Assembly: GCA_902485915.1 (NCBI GenBank)
Contig: CABTMH010000031.1
Coordinates: 1 to 35,480, forward strand
DNA from: an uncultured Oribacterium sp.
GTDB taxonomy: Bacteria > Bacillota > Clostridia > Lachnospirales > Lachnospiraceae
Direction of reading: 5' to 3'
Length of the DNA stretch: 35,480 nucleotides
Shown: piece by piece, positions 7,517-14,397 of the stretch
Numbering within the stretch: the stretch's first letter is position 1
How the letters are laid out: each line of letters begins with the position of its first letter
Program-made: the position numbers and the translations under genes
The notes under the pieces: model-generated
The model's input: only the letters and a program-made list of their open reading frames with translations
Told to the model about the DNA's origin: nothing
Databases searched by the model: none

Positions 7517-8452
7517 TTATTTACCGTCCTTTGCAAGTCTGATACGCGGGTCGATGATACCATAGAGGATATCAACGACGAGCATGATGCCGATGTACAT
7601 CGCCGAATAGATAAACGCGAGGGAGATGACGACGTTATAGTCGTTCGACTGGATCGCGTTGACCAGCAGTGAGCCGACACCCGGGATGGCGAAGATCTTT
7701 TCGACGACGAGGGAACCCGTCATGAGGTCGACGATCAGCGGCGCCAGGACGGTGATGATCGGGATCAGTGCGTTTCGAAGTGCGTGACGGAAAATCAGCG
7801 CGAATCCGGAGATACCCTTCGACTCCGCGAGCAGCATATAGTCGCTGTCGAGGACCTCCATCATCTCGGAACGGGTGAAACGTGCGATGGACGCCATCGT
7901 GAACATCGAAAGGGAGATACTCGGCAGTACACTCGAGGACATCGCCCGCTTCGCATCGAACAGCATCGGGAACAGCTTCATGTTGAAGCCGAGCTGATAG
8001 CTGAGGAGCAGTGCAAATACATACGACGGTACGGATACACCGATGACCGAAATCACGGTGCAGAGGGTGTCGACCCAGGTGTCGTGGCGCAGCGCTGCGA
8101 TGAGGCCGAGGACGAGGCCGACGACCGCGCCGAGGCTGACCGCAGCACCACCGATACGGATGGAGATCGGAAGACGGGTTGCGATGAGCTGGGAAATCGG
8201 AGTATTCTTCGAGATGTTGTAGCTGACACCGAAATCACCGGTCAGCATGTTTTTTACATAGCGGAAGAACTGCACGACGACGGGCTGATCGAGTCCATAC
8301 TTCGCATACAGTGCGGCGCGCTGTGCATCATTCAGCTTCTCATCATTGAACGGTGATCCCGGCATCAGCTGCATCAGGATAAAAAGCACCAGTAAGATGA
8401 CGAGGAGGGTGAAGATCGAGGTTAATACTCGTTTGGTTACATACTTTTTCAC
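7517..8452 (-). CDS. oppB: Oligopeptide ABC transporter permease OppB
   Basis: A 311-residue permease with six transmembrane helices: helix 1 at about residues 9-30 (LTSIFTLLVILLVLFILMQ), then the family-typical periplasmic MPGSPF and GLDQPVVVQF segments. The EAA-type coupling motif is MLLAESKGISGFALIFRHAL. The start is GTG at 8452, read from a strong GGGAGG site at short spacing; no in-frame ATG competes. It is separated from oppA by 257 bases holding a stable hairpin, so this gene and those below it may be made at lower level than the binding protein. Confidence 0.94.
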   Translation of the reverse strand: MKKYVTKRVLTSIFTLLVILLVLFILMQLMPGSPFNDEKLNDAQRAALYAKYGLDQPVVVQFFRYVKNMLTGDFGVSYNISKNTPISQLIATRLPISIRIGGAAVSLGAVVGLVLGLIAALRHDTWVDTLCTVISVIGVSVPSYVFALLLSYQLGFNMKLFPMLFDAKRAMSSSVLPSISLSMFTMASIARFTRSEMMEVLDSDYMLLAESKGISGFALIFRHALRNALIPIITVLAPLIVDLMTGSLVVEKIFAIPGVGSLLVNAIQSNDYNVVISLAFIYSAMYIGIMLVVDILYGIIDPRIRLAKDGK

Positions 8453-8652
8453 AATTACCTCCCTTCAGGCATGAGTGCGTACACTCTTCTGCCCTGCGTA
8501 CTACGGTTTAAGCCGTAGACACGCTCGAAAGCGCCGCGAGACACGATATCTTCTGTGATCGACGATCTGTTTCCGGAACGATCTTAAACGATTTTTAGAT
8601 GCGTTTCCAGAAGCGTTTCTGAGCCTGTCTATGGCATAAACCTGAAATGATA

Positions 8653-8676
8653 CAGGCCGCATTTTCATGCGGCCTG
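8653..8676 (-). other. Stem-loop in the oppA-oppB intergenic region
   Basis: Perfect 10-bp inverted repeat (CAGGCCGCAT at 8653-8662, ATGCGGCCTG at 8667-8676) with a GAAA tetraloop on the minus strand, 34 bases after the oppA stop. No T-run follows, so it is more likely an mRNA 3'-end stabiliser or partial terminator than a full stop. This kind of element is common after binding-protein genes. The rest of the gap (to 8452) shows nothing clear. Confidence 0.75.
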
Positions 8677-8709
8677 CTATCAAAAGAAAAGTTTCACACG
8701 ATCAGATGA

Positions 8710-10437
8710 TCAGCCTTCGGTCTTTACAGCGTTCTTGAAAACTCTGTTGATGGCTACCGGGTGGAAAGCAACGCCGGTGACGTTCGTGCTTACCATCTCT
8801 GCGTTGCACTGTGTGTACAGCGGGAAGATCACGGACTCATCCATGACGATCTTCTCTGCATCATACATCGCAGACCAGCGGCCCTCTGCATCGGTTGCGA
8901 GTTCACCGGTGGTGCACTTCGCGATGATATCATCGTAGTCGGTGCTGGACCATAAGCCGTAGTTGTTAGAGCAGCCGGTCGTCCACATGCCGAGGTAGGT
9001 CATCGGATCAGCGTAGTCCGGGCCCCATCTGGTAAGACCGAGCTGGTAGTTACCATCCTGAAGATCCTGTACTCTCTGCTTCTTCGGCTCTACGGTCAGG
9101 GTGATCGTCAGACCCGGAAGTGCGGTCTGCCACTGCTCCTGAAGAACGGTAGCGACCTTCTGAGGTGCATCATCTGCATCGACAACCATGTCGAGGTTGA
9201 GGGAGGTGATACCGAGCTCCTCGAGACCCTTCTGCCAGTACTCTGCTGCCTTTGCGGTGTCATCCGCACATACATCCTGGAACTTGGTCTGGTCTGCGGA
9301 GAAATCCGATCCATCTGGGCCTGCTGCGAAATCCATCGGAACAGCGGTGTAGGTCGGCTTCGAACCATCCTTCAGCACGTCCTCACAGATGGCGGTACGA
9401 TCGATCGCGAAGGTAAGTGCCTTACGGATGTTGTCATTGGCCAGCTCTGGAACAGCGCTGATGTTCGGTGTTACATACCAGAGGTATCCGGCACCGACTG
9501 CCTTAAATGCAGGATCGTCCTGTACCTGGTCAACCTGATCACCGTTCAGAAGGGTGAGATCGAGGTCGCCACTCTGGTAAGAAAGAAGTGCCTGCTGTGA
9601 ATCCTGGATAACCTGATAATCGATACCAGCCAGCTTGATGTTGTCTGCATCGAAGTAATCCGCGTTCTTCGTAAGGTGAATTTCTGTCGCTGCCGGCTCA
9701 TAGGAGTCGAGAACGAAGGCACCGTTCGAAAGAGTGGTCTCCGGCGATGTACCATAGGTATCCGGGCAGGTGTTGAAGAACTCTTCGTTGACCGGATAGA
9801 AGGTCGGGAAGTACATCAGGGACAGGAAGTAGGAAACCGGCGCGTTCAGCTCGACCTGTAAGGTGTTGTCATCTACAGCGGTGACGCCCAGCTCGGACTT
9901 ATCCTTCGTACCGTCGATGATCTCAGCGGCGTTCTTGATCTGTCCGATATCGGAAAGCATGTATGCATACTCGGAAGCGACATCCGGATCCACGGCTCTC
10001 TGCCAGCCGAATACGAAATCCTTCGCAGTGACGGGTGTACCGTTCGACCACTTCGCATCCTTACGAAGATGGAAGGTCCAGGTGAGACCATCATCGGAGG
10101 TCTCCCAGCTCTCTGCCACAGCGGCGATGGCTGCACCACTGTCGTCCATCTGTGTCAGACCATCGGTGTAGTTTGCCATCACCTCAAACGAGGTTCCATC
10201 GGTTGCCTGCTGCGGATCGAGAGACATAACCGGCGTCTCCAGCATAACCTTCAGGTCAGATGAAGAAACCGTTCCGGTCGCCTCTGCGGCAGCAGTTTCA
10301 CCAGCTGCTGCAGTGCCGGCAGCCTCGGTCGCAGCAGCTGCGGTCGTCTCCTGGTATGCAGAAGATCCACAAGCCGCCATGCTGAGGACCATCGCACCAG
10401 CAGTTACGGTCGCAACAAGTGCTCTTGTCTTTTTCAT
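8710..10437 (-). CDS. oppA: Oligopeptide-binding lipoprotein OppA
   Basis: A 575-residue extracellular solute-binding protein of family 5, tethered to the membrane and delivering peptides to OppBC. A lipoprotein signal peptide ends in LSMAAC with the lipidated Cys at residue 23. A Thr/Ala/Glu-rich linker of about 35 residues follows, then the binding domain. Family landmarks are SLDPQQATDGTSF, the WTFHLRKDAKWSNGTPVTAKDFVFGWQRAVDP block and the C-terminal RWGPDYADPMTYL. Start ATG at 10437 follows GGAGGAG. It is first in the operon and has two candidate promoters and palindromes upstream, so it is the control point for the transporter. Confidence 0.96.
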   Translation of the reverse strand: MKKTRALVATVTAGAMVLSMAACGSSAYQETTAAAATEAAGTAAAGETAAAEATGTVSSSDLKVMLETPVMSLDPQQATDGTSFEVMANYTDGLTQMDDSGAAIAAVAESWETSDDGLTWTFHLRKDAKWSNGTPVTAKDFVFGWQRAVDPDVASEYAYMLSDIGQIKNAAEIIDGTKDKSELGVTAVDDNTLQVELNAPVSYFLSLMYFPTFYPVNEEFFNTCPDTYGTSPETTLSNGAFVLDSYEPAATEIHLTKNADYFDADNIKLAGIDYQVIQDSQQALLSYQSGDLDLTLLNGDQVDQVQDDPAFKAVGAGYLWYVTPNISAVPELANDNIRKALTFAIDRTAICEDVLKDGSKPTYTAVPMDFAAGPDGSDFSADQTKFQDVCADDTAKAAEYWQKGLEELGITSLNLDMVVDADDAPQKVATVLQEQWQTALPGLTITLTVEPKKQRVQDLQDGNYQLGLTRWGPDYADPMTYLGMWTTGCSNNYGLWSSTDYDDIIAKCTTGELATDAEGRWSAMYDAEKIVMDESVIFPLYTQCNAEMVSTNVTGVAFHPVAINRVFKNAVKTEG

Positions 10438-10495
10438 AACTTACTCCTCCTTAAAAAGTAGAAAACGCAATGGGTATACCGATCAAAAACTAGCA

Positions 10496-10513
10496 CTCCA
10501 TTGCGCGATGGAG
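10496..10513. promoter_or_regulatory. Near-perfect 18-bp palindrome over the proximal oppA start site
   Basis: CTCCATTGCGCGATGGAG is a palindrome with one mismatched pair. It begins 3 bases downstream of the TATACT -10 box and so covers the expected transcription start. This is a typical place for a repressor operator. CGCAATGG recurs at 10467-10474, so an RNA hairpin in the leader is also possible. The regulator is unknown. Confidence 0.5.
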
Positions 10514-10515
10514 AA

Positions 10516-10544
10516 AGTATATAACTTCACATCGTTAAAGTCCA
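10516..10544 (-). promoter_or_regulatory. Proximal oppA promoter
   Basis: Minus strand TGGACT (10539-10544), 17-base spacer, TATACT (10516-10521), about 80 bases upstream of the oppA start codon. Confidence 0.7.
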
Positions 10545-10632
10545 GCGCATGAATCCGTAAAGTCATAGCGATTCGTTACGGCTGATATAATGTATGTGCA
10601 TGGAAGGTTTATAATGTTATGACAAAATAGAG

Positions 10633-10661
10633 ATATTAGACACATTTCGCATGTCTGTAAA
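10633..10661 (-). promoter_or_regulatory. Distal oppA promoter
   Basis: Minus strand TTTACA (10656-10661), 17-base spacer, TAATAT (10633-10638). It would give a leader of roughly 190 bases. A 19-bp palindrome lies directly upstream of its -35 box. Confidence 0.65.
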
Positions 10662-10667
10662 GATATT

Positions 10668-10686
10668 TTTGCATTTATAATGCAAA
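10668..10686. promoter_or_regulatory. 19-bp palindrome upstream of the distal oppA promoter
   Basis: TTTGCATTTATAATGCAAA is a perfect 8+3+8 inverted repeat ending 7 bases upstream of the -35 box at 10656-10661. Its position fits an activator site. It has no adjoining T-run and is therefore not a terminator of the ABC-F gene. Confidence 0.5.
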
Positions 10687-10712
10687 CCATAAATAATATT
10701 TATATGTCATAA

Positions 10713-10745
10713 ATTCAGGCAGGGTGCCCTCCGGCCCCTGCCTGA
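10713..10745. repeat. TCAGGCAGG intergenic element, copy 2 (hairpin)
   Basis: TCAGGCAGGG (10715-10724) and CCCTGCCTGA (10736-10745) form a perfect 10-bp stem with an 11-base loop, 23 bases downstream of the ABC-F stop. No U-run follows on the transcribed strand. Confidence 0.78.
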
Positions 10746-10768
10746 TCATCACAAGAAATTCATAAAGC

Positions 10769-12706
10769 TCAGGACCGGTCGATCTGGTCCTGTAAATCCG
10801 AAAGATATGCCCAGCGCTCCATTTTTTCGTCGAGAAGCGCTTCCTTTTTCTCTTTCTCCTTCGTGAGTTCGTGGAGCTTGATGAAGTCCTGGGCATACTT
10901 CATCATCTCGTCATCGATGGCGGCGATGCGGGTTTCGAGGGCGTCGATGTCAGCCTCGATGGTCTCCCACTCCTTCTTCTCCTTATAGGACATGCGGAGC
11001 TGGTGACGGTCACGATTGGAGCCTGCCGGGCTGCTGCCAAACGCCGCAGCTGCGGTTTCACCGGATGCGCTGCCGCTGGCCGATCCGTCCTGGGCGGTGA
11101 CGATGCCGCGGTCGCCGGCATTGGCGGACGATTTCGACGATGGCAGGCTGTTTCCGCCGGTACCGCCGATGGCGCCGGCCTTCGCAAAGCTCGGGTCCTC
11201 CTCCGGATGGCGGCGCAGATACTCGACCTGATAATCGGTGTAGCCACCCTCATACTGGCTGATCCGGCCATCGCCCTCGAAGGCGAAGATGCGGTTCACG
11301 ACACGATCGAGGAAGTACCGGTCATGGGATACCGTGATGACGATGCCGTCGAAGTGATCGAGATAATCCTCGAGGATCGTCATCGTACGGATATCGAGGT
11401 CGTTCGTCGGCTCATCGAGGATGAGGACGTTCGGCTCGGACATGAGGACGCGGAGCAGATAGAGGCGGCGCTTCTCACCGCCGCTCAGCTTCTCGACCTT
11501 CATATACTGCACGGAAGGTGGGAACAGGAAGCGGTCAAGCATGTTGCTCGCACTGATGAGACCATCCACGGTGTGCACGTACTCGCCGATGGAGGTCATC
11601 GCATCGATGACGCGCTGATTTCCATCGAGGGCCTCGTTCTCCTGGCTGAAATAACCGATGCGCACAGTCTGTCCGATGTTGATCTCACCACTGTCTGGCG
11701 TTTCCCAGCCGGTGATCATCTTGACGAGGGTCGACTTGCCCGCGCCGTTCGGCCCGATGATACCGACGCGGTCGTTTCGCAGGAAATTATAGTTGAAGTG
11801 ATCGAGCAGCACATGCCCGTCGTAGGCCTTCGAGACATCGACGAGCTCGATCGTCGACTTGCCGAGGCGGGTCCGGATGGAGCTCAGCTTCAGCTCCTCT
11901 TCCTCCGTCGGTCCGTGCATCGCAGAGAGCTTTTCATAGCGCTGGAGACGTCCCTTCTGCTTCGTGGTACGTGCCTTCGCACCGCGCATCACCCACTTCA
12001 GCTCGTTCCGGAGAATATTCTGACGTGTCCGCTCCTTCGCACGGGCGATGTCCATGCGCTCGGCCTTCAGCTCGAGGTAGCCGGCGTAGTTCGCCTTATA
12101 GCTGTAGAGCTTTCCCTGATCGAGCTCGACGATGCGATCGCAGATCTCATCGAGGAAGTACCGATCATGGGTGACCATCAGCAGCGTCCCCTTATAACGC
12201 TTGAGATACTCCTCGAGCCACTCGGACATCGCGCCGTCGAGATGGTTCGTCGGCTCGTCGAGGATCAGCAGATCAGCGGTACTGAGCAGTGTACTTGCGA
12301 GCGCCACACGCTTCTTCTGTCCGCCCGAGAGCTCCCTGATCTTCCGACTGAAGTCGTTCTCGCCGAGCTTCGACAGGAACTTCTTCGCTTCTGTCTCGAG
12401 GTCCCATACATGCTGGTGCCCCTCGTTATCATGCAGGATCGCCTCGAGGATGGTATCCTCCGGGTCGAAGGACGGCGTCTGCGGAAGAAAACGGATCTCG
12501 AGCTCGCGGCGCATCGCCATGCTGCCCTCATCCGGCTCCTCGAGCCCTGCGATGATGCGGAGAAGCGTCGACTTGCCGGTGCCGTTCACGCCGATCAGCG
12601 CGACCTTCTCGCCCTCGTTGATGGAAAAATCCGTGTCCTGAAAGATCTGCCGCTCGGTATAGACCTTACTGAGATGTTCGATCGTTACGATGTTGTTCTG
12701 TGCCAT
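10769..12706 (-). CDS. ABC-F family ATPase, Uup-like
   Basis: A 645-residue soluble protein with two ABC domains and no membrane domain, the hallmark of ABC-F translation factors. Domain 1 has Walker A GVNGTGKST (39-47), signature LSGGQKKRVALA and DEPTNHLD. The linker (YAGYLELKAERMD onward, with WVMRGAKARTTKQKGR) is the helical P-site tRNA interaction arm. Domain 2 has GPNGAGKST, LSGGEKRRLYLL and DEPTNDLD. A Ser/Gly/Ala spacer leads to a C-terminal coiled coil of about 75 residues, as in Uup/YheS-type members. The start at 12706 follows AAGGAAGG and gives the usual N-terminus. The open frame reaches 26 codons further, including a GTG at 12757 with its own GAGGGAG. No resistance function can be claimed. 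Confidence 0.92.
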   Translation of the reverse strand: MAQNNIVTIEHLSKVYTERQIFQDTDFSINEGEKVALIGVNGTGKSTLLRIIAGLEEPDEGSMAMRRELEIRFLPQTPSFDPEDTILEAILHDNEGHQHVWDLETEAKKFLSKLGENDFSRKIRELSGGQKKRVALASTLLSTADLLILDEPTNHLDGAMSEWLEEYLKRYKGTLLMVTHDRYFLDEICDRIVELDQGKLYSYKANYAGYLELKAERMDIARAKERTRQNILRNELKWVMRGAKARTTKQKGRLQRYEKLSAMHGPTEEEELKLSSIRTRLGKSTIELVDVSKAYDGHVLLDHFNYNFLRNDRVGIIGPNGAGKSTLVKMITGWETPDSGEINIGQTVRIGYFSQENEALDGNQRVIDAMTSIGEYVHTVDGLISASNMLDRFLFPPSVQYMKVEKLSGGEKRRLYLLRVLMSEPNVLILDEPTNDLDIRTMTILEDYLDHFDGIVITVSHDRYFLDRVVNRIFAFEGDGRISQYEGGYTDYQVEYLRRHPEEDPSFAKAGAIGGTGGNSLPSSKSSANAGDRGIVTAQDGSASGSASGETAAAAFGSSPAGSNRDRHQLRMSYKEKKEWETIEADIDALETRIAAIDDEMMKYAQDFIKLHELTKEKEKKEALLDEKMERWAYLSDLQDQIDRS

Positions 12707-12721
12707 ACCCTTCCTTACTTC

Positions 12722-12738
12722 ACCCGGACAGACCGGGT
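12722..12738 (-). other. Small stem-loop in the ABC-F leader
   Basis: ACCCGG (12722-12727) and CCGGGT (12733-12738) form a 6-bp GC stem with a 5-base loop, ending 15 bases before the ABC-F start codon, just above its ribosome binding site. A second translation start candidate (GTG at 12757) precedes it in frame. Attenuation is possible but not shown. Confidence 0.35.
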
Positions 12739-12831
12739 ATCCTGTCGGTGCGCACACGCTCCCTCTCAGAAGACAGGTATGCACACAATTCTGTATCTGA
12801 ACTATTCTGAAACTGCCGATATCGGTGATGC

Positions 12832-13995
12832 TTATTCCGTCGCGTCCACCGCACTCCAGTAGAGCACACCGTCCCGGTCGATCCGCCGGACGAAGCCCTC
12901 ATCATGGAGGTACTCCAGCAGGCTGAAGGTTTTCGTGATCAGCATCTTGTAGGAGAAAAAGACCGCCTCGTCCTCCGGATGATCCTCCATCTGGTAGATG
13001 GCCTTCGCGACCTGACGTACCGTCAGCTCCTCCGGCTGATGTCTGTCATCGATTTCGTCCTCCGCACGGCTGAGCTCGCTACCGCTCTTTCCTTCGGTCA
13101 ATGTCTCCGTCCGGCAGGCAGATGCCCGGGCCCTTAAATACTCGAGCGCCATCGTGCTCTTATTCAGGTAGCTGAAGACGATACTGTCGACATCCGCACG
13201 GACATCCTGGATGATCTCACCATGGGATGGGATGATCGTCCAGTCGGTATACTCCTCCTTAATCTTTCGAAGCGATGCGAACATCCCCTCCAGAAGGTGC
13301 TCATCCGGATAGGTGGTGACCACGATCGGAGAGATACCGTGAATCAGCTGATCCGCGGTAAAGAGGATATGCTTCTCTTCCTCGATCAGTCCGATCTGCC
13401 CATAGGTATGTCCCTTCAGCGGGATACTGCGGAAACAGTAGTCTCCGTAACAGAAGACATCCCATTCCTTCACCGGCGTATATGGGAAGCCGCTGACAGC
13501 AAGCGCCCACTCGCCATGATCCTTTACGCGTTTCGAAAAGCGCAGGAAATTCTCCCAGGCGTAAGGCGTGTGATCCGGCGTGATGCCGACCCATCGCATG
13601 ACCTTCGTCTGTGCACGCTGGCTGTCGTCACTGACACGATAGGACAGACAGTCGTACGGATGACGCTCCTCCGCCGGATTCATGAACAGATGAACCCCTT
13701 CAGCAGCGAACGTCTCGGCGAGACCGGAGTGATCATGGTGACGATGCGTGAGGTAGATATCCAGCTGATCCATCGGAATCTCCAGGTCCGCCAGTGCCTT
13801 CTTCAGCTTCTGATAGCAGCCCAGGTCCTTGAAGCCCGCATCGATCATCAGGCTGCGACCGTCATGGACAGCCGGCGATCCCTTGATGATGAAAATCTGA
13901 ATTCGATTTACGCCCTGCTGAACCGTCATATCGTGAAGACTCACACGATAAATGCCAGGAAGAATTTCAGTATAAAGCTCTGCTTCGTTCGTCAT
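12832..13995 (-). CDS. MBL-fold metallo-hydrolase
   Basis: A 387-residue protein with a metallo-beta-lactamase fold. The metal-binding HxHxDH motif is THRHHDHSG, with His84, His86, Asp88 and His89. Later histidines that could complete a two-metal site occur in PLKGHTYGQIGL (substrate-side Gly-His) and IIPSHGEI. The N-terminal strand contains GIYRV and IDAGF. C-terminal to the MBL domain is an extension of about 110 residues with a winged-helix look (LTVRQVAKAIYQ, LLEYLHDEGFVRRIDRDG), as in LACTB2-like and related hydrolases. The substrate is unknown. The ATG at 13995 follows ACGGAG at 8 bases. It is followed by the ABC-F gene after 125 bases. Confidence 0.88.
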   Translation of the reverse strand: MTNEAELYTEILPGIYRVSLHDMTVQQGVNRIQIFIIKGSPAVHDGRSLMIDAGFKDLGCYQKLKKALADLEIPMDQLDIYLTHRHHDHSGLAETFAAEGVHLFMNPAEERHPYDCLSYRVSDDSQRAQTKVMRWVGITPDHTPYAWENFLRFSKRVKDHGEWALAVSGFPYTPVKEWDVFCYGDYCFRSIPLKGHTYGQIGLIEEEKHILFTADQLIHGISPIVVTTYPDEHLLEGMFASLRKIKEEYTDWTIIPSHGEIIQDVRADVDSIVFSYLNKSTMALEYLRARASACRTETLTEGKSGSELSRAEDEIDDRHQPEELTVRQVAKAIYQMEDHPEDEAVFFSYKMLITKTFSLLEYLHDEGFVRRIDRDGVLYWSAVDATE

Positions 13996-14123
13996 GATAT
14001 ACTCCGTAGTAAAGAGAACATCCGATATCCGGATGGAAATAACGCTTCTGACACATCCGATATGTCAGAAGCCATGCTGTTTTCGCCCGATCGTGCTGCA
14101 GATACAGCACGGGTGAACCATAC
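13996..14123 (-). promoter_or_regulatory. Palindrome-rich region upstream of the MBL-fold gene
   Basis: GCTTCTGACA (14044-14053) and TGTCAGAAGC (14063-14072) form a perfect 10-bp inverted repeat with a 9-base spacer. CATCCG/CGGATG (14019-14035) forms a second one, and the 11-mer ACATCCGATAT occurs twice (14018-14028 and 14053-14063). CGTGCTG/CAGCACG near 14091-14111 makes a third small stem. A -35-like CTGACA lies inside the first repeat, but no well-spaced -10 was found. Probably regulatory DNA for the MBL gene. Confidence 0.45.
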
Positions 14124-14156
14124 GAAAAAAGGAACCAGACCAACGTCTGATTCCTT
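14124..14156 (-). terminator. Intrinsic terminator after tRNA-Trp
   Basis: A 12-bp stem (14129-14140 with 14145-14156, one G-U pair on the RNA) with a 4-base loop, followed on the minus strand by a T-run (14124-14130). It lies 8 bases beyond the tRNA 3' end. Confidence 0.88.
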
Positions 14157-14164
14157 CTCCTTCG

Positions 14165-14235
14165 CAGGGGTTGAGGGATTCGAACCCCCATGAGCGGTTT
14201 TGGAGACCGATATCTTACCATTGGATGAAACCCCT
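14165..14235 (-). tRNA. tRNA-Trp (anticodon CCA)
   Basis: A class I tRNA of 71 bases. The acceptor stem AGGGGTT/AACCCCT pairs fully, with discriminator G. The anticodon loop CTCCAAA gives anticodon CCA, and the T-arm GGGGT TCGAATC has the expected loop. The 3' CCA is not encoded. The outermost anticodon-stem pair (27-43) is a U-C mismatch, the other four pair normally. Own promoter and terminator. Confidence 0.93.
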
Positions 14236-14264
14236 GTATGCGTCGTCGTTTTGACGACTCGTTT

Positions 14265-14293
14265 ATAATACTCATTTTGCACATGTAAGTCAA
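14265..14293 (-). promoter_or_regulatory. Sigma-A-type promoter of tRNA-Trp
   Basis: Minus strand TTGACT (14288-14293), 17-base spacer, TATTAT (14265-14270), about 30 bases before the tRNA. Flanking bases match those at the tRNA-Ser promoter. Confidence 0.9.
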
Positions 14294-14324
14294 GCACTAT
14301 TTCAGAAGATTTTCGGAACCCGGA

Positions 14325-14391
14325 TTCGTGTCGTTACTGTTCACTCGCCCCCTGCCTGATCAGTACACGAGTGAACAGTAACTTCGTGTCG
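14325..14391. repeat. TCAGGCAGG intergenic element, copy 3: miniature inverted-repeat element with flanking direct repeats
   Basis: A 15-bp perfect terminal inverted repeat (GTTACTGTTCACTCG at 14333-14347, CGAGTGAACAGTAAC at 14368-14382) encloses 20 bases that include CCCTGCCTGATCAG, the core shared with the other copies. The 50-base unit is flanked by TTCGTGTC(G) at 14325-14333 and 14383-14391, an 8-9 bp direct repeat resembling a target-site duplication. The right flank lies 7 bases after the radA stop. The long stem could also form in radA mRNA. Confidence 0.75.
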
Positions 14392-14397
14392 TCGTCA

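Larger units (their letters stand above)
10438..10768. other. oppA upstream region
   Basis: This 331-base gap holds the oppA ribosome binding site, two candidate sigma-A promoters, two palindromes and the TCAGGCAGG element after the ABC-F gene, each listed on its own. No additional gene is seen. The stretch is clearly AT-rich compared with both neighbours. Confidence 0.7.

Noticed and set aside
10871..12862. 663-codon open frame on the plus strand
   Set aside because: It lies opposite the ABC-F gene, whose two ABC domains are certain. The translation is rich in Asp, Leu, Arg and Ile with no domain, a typical antisense shadow.
14333..14382. Calling the inverted repeat after radA an ordinary terminator
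   Set aside because: The 20-base loop, lack of a U-run, flanking direct repeats and second partial copy at 18522 fit a repeat element better.
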